Of a stretch of DNA of 5,065 nucleotides, positions 1 through 4,337 are shown piece by piece. The translations under genes were made by a program, and so were the position numbers. This DNA is from Candidatus Altarchaeales archaeon A3 (GTDB lineage Archaea; Altiarchaeota; Altiarchaeia; Altiarchaeales; Altiarchaeaceae). How positions within the stretch are numbered: position 1 is the first letter of the stretch; the number at the start of each line of letters is the position of its first letter. The notes under the pieces are model-generated. The model did not search any database and was not told the origin of the DNA. It saw only the letters and a program-made list of their open reading frames with translations. Where the stretch lies: positions 1 to 5,065 of the forward strand of contig MTER01000178.1 in assembly GCA_002083985.1 (NCBI GenBank), given 5' to 3'.

Positions 1-4
1 CTAG

Positions 5-457
5 GATAAATTAAATGAATATTTTGAGATATTGAAAAAAGCAGAGGAGGAAAGAAAACCATTTGTTAAAAAATGCGAACTTGCTCAATATTATGTGGTA
101 AATCACCCATAACCGTCAAAAAATCACGAATAATCTCCACCCTTTATTGAGCAAATACAAAAATGCGAAAAAATATTGGACGAGTTTTATGATTATCTCA
201 TAGAAGAAAATGGCTTGTCTGAAAAAACCGCTGACACACATTGTTTCATAATTGACATGTTCAATGAATTCCTCACACATCAGACCTTCGAGATATGGGA
301 TTATTCCGGGGTAATAAAAGGAATGGTCAATACCTATTTCAAACGATGGTACTAACAAAAAATTTGGAGCAGCCCAAAAACTGAAACAATATCTGCCTCC
401 ACAAAAAAGTTATTCCTGTTTTTGAAAGAATAGAAAGGAATAGACAATAAAAAAGTA
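5..457 (+). pseudogene. Decayed gene with an integrase-N-terminal-like (SAM-like) helical domain
   Basis: A single reading frame (codons starting at base 5) keeps protein-like sequence but is broken by in-frame stops at 110-112 (TAA), 134-136 (TAA), 353-355 (TAA) and 431-433 (TAG); another stop (TAG, 2-4) precedes it. No frameshift is needed to follow it. Readable segments are KLNEYFEILKKAEEERKPFV, then LDEFYDYLIEENGLSEKTAD with FIIDMFNEFLTHQ, then ending YFKRWY, and after the third stop KIWSSPKTETISASTKKLFL. The pattern 'short helix, GLSEKT, I..FNEFL, aromatic stretch, S..T...S.KKL..FL' resembles a helical domain I remember from archaeal and bacterial hypothetical proteins, like the N-terminal core-binding fold of tyrosine recombinases. 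No catalytic recombinase domain is present. The original start probably lies before the window. Homology fades near base 457, where the convergent tyrA begins, so the 3' end is probably lost. Four substitutions creating stops argue for decay rather than sequencing error. The frame is confident; the family is not. Confidence 0.6.
449..454 (-). terminator. Possible oligo-T transcription terminator after tyrA
   Basis: The minus strand carries a run of six T 17 bases after the tyrA stop codon, preceded by a C-rich stretch (the complement of the G run at 461-466) and the palindrome AAGTACTT (453-460). Archaeal RNA polymerases can terminate at oligo-T without a hairpin. The run is short and T-tracts are common in such AT-rich DNA, so this is only a candidate. 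Confidence 0.3.
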
Positions 458-470
458 CTTGGGGGGCGAT

Positions 471-1793
471 TTACCTTAATTTTCCAATTCGGTTCAAAAA
501 TTTCCTTATTTCTGCTTCCTTTGCCCCCACATTTCTATTCACGAACAAAATTTCATAGCAAACACTCTTGTTGCCCTTAAATTTCTCACTTCTATAAATA
601 TCCTTAATAAAGACATTGTCAATTTCCAGCTCGTATTTTCTGCAATTTAAAATTTCAGTAATTAATGTTTCATCAATTCCCTCATCAAGCAAAACGGCAA
701 AGTCCTTTTTTGTTATTCCGAAAACATTCTTTTGGACATTTAAAATTTCTTCATCGTCCTTTAAAATTTCTATATTTGATATTTTTATTTTCAAAATCTT
801 TTTAAAAATATTTTCCAGTTCTAAATTTTCTGCATCAATTGTATGTATTTTTCCAAAATGGATTTGTTGTGAGATTGTGTGTCTGACAAAAATTTCCTTT
901 CCTGTGTTGTTCTTCAAAAATTCCAACTCCTCGTGCAACGAAGCGATTGCTTTATTTGACCTTCCGACGGCATTGCCTAAATCGGAAAAGTGCTTTGCAG
1001 ATGAACTCATTATATTGACAAAATTTTTCTCATCTTTGCTGTTAATGGCATTATTAAGCACAATTGCACTTTCAATAAATTTTTCCCTTACATCCTGCGT
1101 CAGCGAATTTTCCATCTGAATGTGAGCGTATAAATACGGATCCTGCGATAAAATTCTTCCAATTATGTCAAGCATTAAACTGTAAATCGGCGAGGCAAAT
1201 TTTCTTGATTCCTTAACATTAAAGTCCATATTTTTTAAGGTGTATCCTATTGAGATGTAGGTAAAATGAGTTAAGCCCTGAATAACAGACATTGCCTTAT
1301 CATGCTCTTCGGGGGTTGCGGTAACAAATTTTGCCTTGTAATCATTTAAAAATTTTTCTATAACAGGCATCCATTTTTCTGTTCTTAAAGGGCACAGAAT
1401 AAAAATTTGTCCGTGTATGCCTGAAATTGTGGGACCAAACATAGGATGAATGCTTATAATTTCAGCATTTTTGTTTGTATATTGAAGTAAGGCATCACAA
1501 ACATCTGTTTTTACGGAGGTAAAATCAGTAATCAAAGAACCGTCTTTTACAAGCGGTGCAACTTCTTTTATTGTTGCAATTGTCTTTTCAATTGGAACGG
1601 TAATTATGGTTATATCTGCTGACATTGCTATTCTGTTATCGTCGCTAAATTTAACCCCGAAATCACTTGCTGTTTTTTCGCCTTTTTCCCTACTTGGACC
1701 TGTGATTATAACATTCCATCCGTAGGCCTTAAAAATTCGGACAAATATTTGCCCCATTCCTCCGTATCCGCCGATAATTACGACATTCACCAT
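471..1793 (-). CDS. tyrA: Prephenate dehydrogenase, archaeal type with C-terminal extension
   Basis: 440 residues. TyrA oxidatively decarboxylates prephenate to 4-hydroxyphenylpyruvate with NAD(P)+, the penultimate step of tyrosine synthesis in the cytoplasm. Visible features are a Rossmann glycine loop GGYGGMG (residues 8-14), the substrate-site motif SIHPMFGP with His116 (the usual catalytic histidine), PEEHD (161-165), and IQGLTHF with His176 at the start of the helical dimerisation domain, followed by DPYLYAHIQMEN (218-229). Overall layout and length match the roughly 440-residue TyrA of methanogens such as Methanocaldococcus. Residues about 298-345 look like a small Sm/SH3-like barrel, and about 390-440 resemble a ferredoxin-fold anticodon-binding (FDX-ACB) or ACT-like domain, perhaps regulatory; both are inferences. 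The ATG at 1793 directly precedes the Rossmann strand, so the start is firm. There is no Shine-Dalgarno sequence; the upstream DNA is almost pure A/T. It is a single gene, convergent with the pseudogene on its 3' side. Confidence 0.93.
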   Translation of the reverse strand: MVNVVIIGGYGGMGQIFVRIFKAYGWNVIITGPSREKGEKTASDFGVKFSDDNRIAMSADITIITVPIEKTIATIKEVAPLVKDGSLITDFTSVKTDVCDALLQYTNKNAEIISIHPMFGPTISGIHGQIFILCPLRTEKWMPVIEKFLNDYKAKFVTATPEEHDKAMSVIQGLTHFTYISIGYTLKNMDFNVKESRKFASPIYSLMLDIIGRILSQDPYLYAHIQMENSLTQDVREKFIESAIVLNNAINSKDEKNFVNIMSSSAKHFSDLGNAVGRSNKAIASLHEELEFLKNNTGKEIFVRHTISQQIHFGKIHTIDAENLELENIFKKILKIKISNIEILKDDEEILNVQKNVFGITKKDFAVLLDEGIDETLITEILNCRKYELEIDNVFIKDIYRSEKFKGNKSVCYEILFVNRNVGAKEAEIRKFLNRIGKLR

Positions 1794-1815
1794 GATAAAA
1801 ATAGATATAAAAATA

Positions 1816-1837
1816 AAAATTTAAATAAAATTTAAAT
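1816..1837. promoter_or_regulatory. Tandem 11-bp repeat with ATTTAAAT palindromes upstream of tyrA
   Basis: The 11-mer AAAATTTAAAT occurs twice back to back (1816-1826 and 1827-1837), placing two copies of the palindrome ATTTAAAT exactly 11 bp, about one helical turn, apart. The inner copy lies about 23-33 bases before the tyrA ATG, where a TATA element for a leaderless transcript would be expected, so these bases may be promoter, operator or both. The surrounding DNA is extremely A/T-rich, and simple slippage could also explain the repeat. Confidence 0.35.
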
Positions 1838-1846
1838 AAACAAAAT

Positions 1847-1915
1847 TTATATTCTAACTCCAAATTTTTCAATTTCTTTTATTAATTCTAAAAATTTCCC
1901 TTCAAATTTCGGCAT
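1847..1915 (-). other. Short open reading frame, possible 3' remnant of a small gene
   Basis: An ATG at 1915 opens 22 codons (MPKFEGKFLELIKEIEKFGV then RI) ending in TAA 53 bases before tyrA. The composition, amphipathic and Lys/Glu/Ile/Leu-rich, is like real archaeal coding sequence. The frame stays open upstream to about 1980 without a convincing start and contains NHRNYTKLT just before the ATG. The ATG itself is formed by the outer inverted repeat of the adjacent element, so the initiation codon may be accidental and the true gene may have continued upstream before the element inserted. It could also be a chance frame. I recognise no family. Confidence 0.25.
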
Positions 1916-1933
1916 TGTTAATTTAGTATAGTT
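1911..1933 (+). repeat. Left terminal inverted repeat of the element
   Basis: Begins GGCATTGTTAA and ends AGTATAGTT. It matches the reverse complement of 2155-2177 at 20 of 23 positions. The mismatched triplet is TTT here. The match stops at the outer G, as expected for the true edge of a transposable element. Confidence 0.65.
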
Positions 1934-1962
1934 TCTATGATTTTTGCACAATGTTAAACTAT

Positions 1963-2048
1963 TTATGGTGAAAATATTAAGTTTTTACACTATTTAAGCA
2001 TTTTACATATAACAAATTAGGTGTAAATTGTTGCCATTTTCACTATAA
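1963..2048. repeat. Nested inverted repeat / imperfect hairpin 1
   Basis: TTATGGTGAAAAT (1963-1975) pairs with ATTTTCACTATAA (2036-2048) at 12 of 13 positions; the odd pair is G-T, a wobble in a plus-strand RNA. Inside, after symmetrical 8-base unpaired stretches on both sides, TTTACAC (1984-1990) pairs with GTGTAAA (2021-2027), enclosing a 30-base loop. The symmetry makes chance less likely, though A/T-rich DNA forms such arms easily. It may be part of the fold of the surrounding element. Confidence 0.5.
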
Positions 2049-2049
2049 C

Positions 2050-2116
2050 CTTACGCAATTCACATTGTAAAAGGACTTAAAAAGATAAGAATTAGTATCT
2101 GTTTTGCGTAAGTCCT
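2050..2116. repeat. Nested inverted repeat 2 with two competing pairings
   Basis: CTTACGCAA (2050-2058) is the perfect complement of TTGCGTAAG (2104-2112). In addition AGGACTTA (2072-2079) is the perfect complement of TAAGTCCT (2109-2116). The right arms share TAAG, so only one of the two pairings can form at a time. AGATA (2083-2087) and TATCT (2096-2100) can make a further small stem inside. CTTACGCAA facing inward at both ends also looks like short transposon termini, and CTATA occurs on both sides (2043-2047 and 2115-2119), so a tiny insertion nested in the larger element is possible. The arrangement starts one base after hairpin 1 ends. Confidence 0.5.
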
Positions 2117-2154
2117 ATATAATACGAAACATGGCCTAAATAGAATAATAATTT

Positions 2155-2177
2155 AACTATACTTTTTTAACAATGCC
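2155..2177 (-). repeat. Right terminal inverted repeat of the element
   Basis: Read on the minus strand it begins GGCATTGTTAA and ends AGTATAGTT, matching 1911-1933 at 20 of 23 positions. The mismatched triplet is AAA here. The similarity ends outward at base 2177. Confidence 0.65.
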
Positions 2178-2234
2178 TATTCTCTTACAACCTGTTGAGT
2201 AGAAATGTTCCCAATTCATTTGGCACTCAACCAT
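2157..2234 (-). other. Short open reading frame just after the radical SAM gene, possible 5' remnant
   Basis: An ATG at 2234 opens 25 codons (MVECQMNWEHFYSTGCKR, then IGIVKKV) ending in TAG. The last seven codons lie in the inverted repeat of the neighbouring element. A GGAGG lies at 2248-2252, 13 bases before the ATG, but it also encodes the end of the radical SAM protein. The stop of that gene overlaps another start as ATGA (2245-2242), whose frame closes after nine codons. If the element interrupted a small gene, this would be its front part and 1847-1915 its tail. I recognise no family and the length allows chance. Confidence 0.2.
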
Positions 2235-2241
2235 ATACGCA

Positions 2242-3948
2242 TCATAACCTCCTCAAAATCTTACCTAAAATATTCAACACATATACATTCAGTGATTTCC
2301 TGTTTCTTGGCCAGTTTAGTTCTTTATTTTTATAAATTAACGGTTTCATGGACTCATTAATTTCCTCCCTTATCAAATTAATTTCCTGCTCATTGTCCTT
2401 GTCCATCTTTGAAATTTGAGCAACCTTTCTCATCACAGTTGTAGAAATTTCAACCTGCTTTTCCATATTCTTAACATACTCGTCATTAACCATATCGTGC
2501 TTTCTTTTGATATGTGCCAATTTAATTGCTGTGTCGTAGGTAAGATCAATAATATCATCAGGAGAAAGATTTTCTGTTCTGTAGTTAAAAAAGTCCTTCC
2601 ATGAGAGTTTATCAAAGGCATTGTAATGTTCTTCAAGTGTCCTGTGCAAAACAACATAACCGTATTTGGCTGGATTTTCAAATGCGATAGATCCCGGGTC
2701 AAGAGTCGGGGCATACGGTGATATAAAAGGATAAACCTTATGTTCTCCGAAATTTTTAAATTTCCCGATAATTGAATCAATATAATCAAGTGTTTTATAA
2801 ATGCTTTCTCTGCTTTGTCTTCCAAGTCCGAGCATAAAAAAAAGGTCAAATTTATCGCAATCATTGTTCAGGGCAATTTCTATGCTCTTTTCAACATCTG
2901 CATTTGTATAATTCTTTCCCGTGCAAAATCGCACTTCATCAGAGGCATCTTCGGGAGACATTTCAAGGTTGTAATGCGCATAAGTTGATTTCAAATCCCT
3001 CGCAAATTCCTCTGTTAACGGAGAAAATAACTCAAACACAACCGGCAAATCAATCTTTTCCTTTTTTATTTTTTCAAAAATTTCTTTATAATACTTTTTG
3101 CCACCCATCCGTATGTCATTTAGAAAGAATACCGGATTCTTAATATATTCTTCATTCAGACGCAGCTGTTCAATCACCTTATCAGGCTCCATAAATGCCG
3201 GCTTTTTCCGGTTGTATATTCGTTTGTAGCATTCATTTGAGCCGCCACAATTGACACAATTATACAGACATCCCTTTGAGGTAAGTATTGGCATTGTCGG
3301 TTCATCAAGCCATGATCTGTAAGGCAAATTAGCGTCAATGTCCATATCCCTGATAATTAATTTTAGCATAAATTTCGGGTCAATTATGAAATTAATGGTT
3401 TCAGGCACATTGGTTATAGGATTTGATTTGTTCATATTGTTTTTTCGCCAGGATAAATTCGGAATGTCTTCTTTGTCTTTTTTATTTAAATTTTCAATCA
3501 GTTTTAATAAGGGATATTCGCAGGAATCGCCTTTAAGTACATAATCAACGAATGGAAATTTAGTTAAAATTTCATCAGAATAATATGTGGAAGTAAAGCC
3601 GCCAAATATAACAGGTGTATTCGGATGATATTGCTTGCATATTTTTGCGATTTCAATTGCACCGTGAAGATGGGCTATCCAGTGAAGGTCTATGCAAAAT
3701 GCCTCTGCATCCAGCTTTTTTATAAATTTCTCCGCATCAAATTTTTCGCTGTTTAGCATCTTTAGTGCTAAATTTACAATTCGCGCCCTGTGTCCATGCC
3801 GCTCAAGATAATGCGCCATTGATACAAATCCCATAGGGTACATTTCAAATACAGGTGTTGATGGGACTGCTTCACTCATCGCACCTATAAATACCGGACG
3901 CTTGCGGAAGTCATAAATACCAGGAGGATGTAAAAATATAGTTGTCAT
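2242..3948 (-). CDS. B12-binding domain / radical SAM protein (Ta0216-like)
   Basis: 568 residues from the ATG at 3948. The first 220 residues form a cobalamin-binding-like Rossmann domain: MTTIFLHPPG at the start, YPMGFVSMAHYLERHGH (37-53), FCIDLHWIAHLHG (84-96) and VIFGGFTSTYYSDEIL (113-128), as in B12-dependent radical SAM enzymes. A radical SAM barrel follows, with the 4Fe-4S/SAM motif CLYNCVNC (Cys227, Cys231, Cys234; CxxxCxxC). The last roughly 120 residues are helical and charged. Such enzymes cleave S-adenosylmethionine to start methyl transfers or rearrangements; the substrate is unknown. Length and architecture fit the archaeal group I know as Ta0216. A TTG ten codons earlier (3978) is open in frame, but it would overlap the upstream gene and precede the conserved FLHPPG strand, so ATG 3948 is preferred. 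It follows the zinc-ribbon gene by 16 bases with no Shine-Dalgarno sequence, and probably shares its transcript. Confidence 0.88.
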   Translation of the reverse strand: MTTIFLHPPGIYDFRKRPVFIGAMSEAVPSTPVFEMYPMGFVSMAHYLERHGHRARIVNLALKMLNSEKFDAEKFIKKLDAEAFCIDLHWIAHLHGAIEIAKICKQYHPNTPVIFGGFTSTYYSDEILTKFPFVDYVLKGDSCEYPLLKLIENLNKKDKEDIPNLSWRKNNMNKSNPITNVPETINFIIDPKFMLKLIIRDMDIDANLPYRSWLDEPTMPILTSKGCLYNCVNCGGSNECYKRIYNRKKPAFMEPDKVIEQLRLNEEYIKNPVFFLNDIRMGGKKYYKEIFEKIKKEKIDLPVVFELFSPLTEEFARDLKSTYAHYNLEMSPEDASDEVRFCTGKNYTNADVEKSIEIALNNDCDKFDLFFMLGLGRQSRESIYKTLDYIDSIIGKFKNFGEHKVYPFISPYAPTLDPGSIAFENPAKYGYVVLHRTLEEHYNAFDKLSWKDFFNYRTENLSPDDIIDLTYDTAIKLAHIKRKHDMVNDEYVKNMEKQVEISTTVMRKVAQISKMDKDNEQEINLIREEINESMKPLIYKNKELNWPRNRKSLNVYVLNILGKILRRL

Positions 3949-3964
3949 TTGTTCTAAATTTTTT

Positions 3965-4258
3965 TTACTTATTTTCAACGAGCATAAACATGCCGTCCTT
4001 TATGCGCTCTGATTTGCATTCTGGACATTTTGACGGACCCTTTATCTTTTCCCTTTCTTTGAATACAAATCCACAATTTATACACTCTGCCGGTTTGAGC
4101 ATTAATTTTCCTCTGCGAGAGATGCTTTTCTTTATGTGTTCTATGTCATCAGCAATAACTTTTTCAGGAAATTTATAACTCATGGACAATGCCCTGATGC
4201 TTATCCAGCCATTTTTTAAATCCTCTGTTAGCCGTTGCCTTCTTGTATACTCAACCAT
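3965..4258 (-). CDS. Small HTH plus zinc-ribbon protein, predicted transcriptional regulator
   Basis: 97 residues. Residues 1-50 read as a winged-helix DNA-binding domain (TRRQRLTEDLKNGWISIRAL, then KVIADDIEHIKKSISRRGK). Residues 57-84 are a zinc ribbon with two CxxC knuckles, Cys59/Cys62 (ECINCG) and Cys78/Cys81 (KCPECK), joined by FVFKEREKIKGPS. This combination is the archaeal 'HTH fused to Zn-ribbon' family (COG3357-type), whose targets are mostly unknown. The ATG at 4258 is preceded by A/T-rich DNA (TTTATATAAAA directly before it) and no Shine-Dalgarno sequence, so a short-leader or leaderless transcript is likely. It is the first gene of a two-gene unit with the radical SAM protein and is divergent from the metallopeptidase, so it is well placed to regulate either direction. 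Family assignment is good; the specific role is inference. Confidence 0.87.
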   Translation of the reverse strand: MVEYTRRQRLTEDLKNGWISIRALSMSYKFPEKVIADDIEHIKKSISRRGKLMLKPAECINCGFVFKEREKIKGPSKCPECKSERIKDGMFMLVENK

Positions 4259-4303
4259 TTTTATATAAATCTGATAGCAGATAAAAAAATTTATGAAATT
4301 TAG

Positions 4304-4311
4304 TTTATAAA
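4304..4311. promoter_or_regulatory. TATA box in the divergent promoter region
   Basis: TTTATAAA is centred about 30 bases before the ATG at 4338. Initiation 25-26 bases downstream of the box would begin only about four or five bases before that ATG, a typical near-leaderless archaeal arrangement. GAAATTTAG (4295-4303) sits where the TFB recognition element would be. The box is palindromic, so it could also serve the minus-strand operon, giving a leader of about 23 bases before the ATG at 4258. An A/T stretch at 4281-4293 is an alternative box for that direction. Confidence 0.5.
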
Positions 4312-4337
4312 ATTACGATAGAAAGATAATTAATAAT

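Larger units (their letters stand above)
1911..2177. mobile_element. Miniature inverted-repeat element (MITE-like), about 267 bp, or a structured RNA
   Basis: The ends are inverted repeats: 1911-1933 and the reverse complement of 2155-2177 agree at 20 of 23 positions. Both begin GGCATTGTTAA and end AGTATAGTT, differing only at a central TTT/AAA triplet. The interior has no credible gene but holds two adjacent further inverted-repeat structures (1963-2048 and 2050-2116). A terminus starting GGCATTGTTAA recalls ends of the IS5/IS903 (GGCTTTGTTGAA) and IS6 (GGCACTGTTGCAA) families, so a non-autonomous derivative mobilised by a transposase elsewhere in the genome is plausible. No clean target-site duplication is visible: the flanks are AAATTTC on the left and TATTCTC on the right. 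As an alternative, a closing stem with two hairpins inside is also what a multibranched non-coding RNA would look like. Confidence 0.55.

Noticed and set aside
116..358. 80-codon open frame on the minus strand
   Set aside because: It lies antisense to the protein-like frame of the pseudogene, and its hydrophobic, aromatic-rich translation is what the reverse of that sequence produces.
5..457. Stop-codon reassignment or pyrrolysine-type readthrough in the first 450 bases
   Set aside because: The stops are mostly TAA, the neighbouring genes end at ordinary TAA and TGA codons, and no reassigned code of this kind is known in archaea; mutational decay is simpler.
616..1119. 167-codon open frame on the plus strand
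   Set aside because: Antisense to tyrA; the Ser/Phe/Ile-rich low-complexity translation is a by-product of the Lys/Glu-rich coding strand, while tyrA has clear motifs.
2248..2252. GGAGG as a Shine-Dalgarno site for a downstream gene
   Set aside because: It encodes the final arginines of the radical SAM protein, the nearest frame closes after nine codons, and no other gene here uses such a site.
2433..2864. 143-codon open frame on the minus strand
   Set aside because: It is an out-of-frame reading within the radical SAM gene, whose own frame runs intact through this region with family-like sequence.
3946..3978. TTG at 3978 as start of the radical SAM protein
   Set aside because: It would overlap the preceding gene by 14 bases and add ten lysine-rich residues before the conserved FLHPPG strand; the ATG at 3948 fits better.
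3942..4178. 78-codon open frame on the plus strand
   Set aside because: Antisense to the HTH/zinc-ribbon gene, whose two CxxC knuckles identify the real coding frame.
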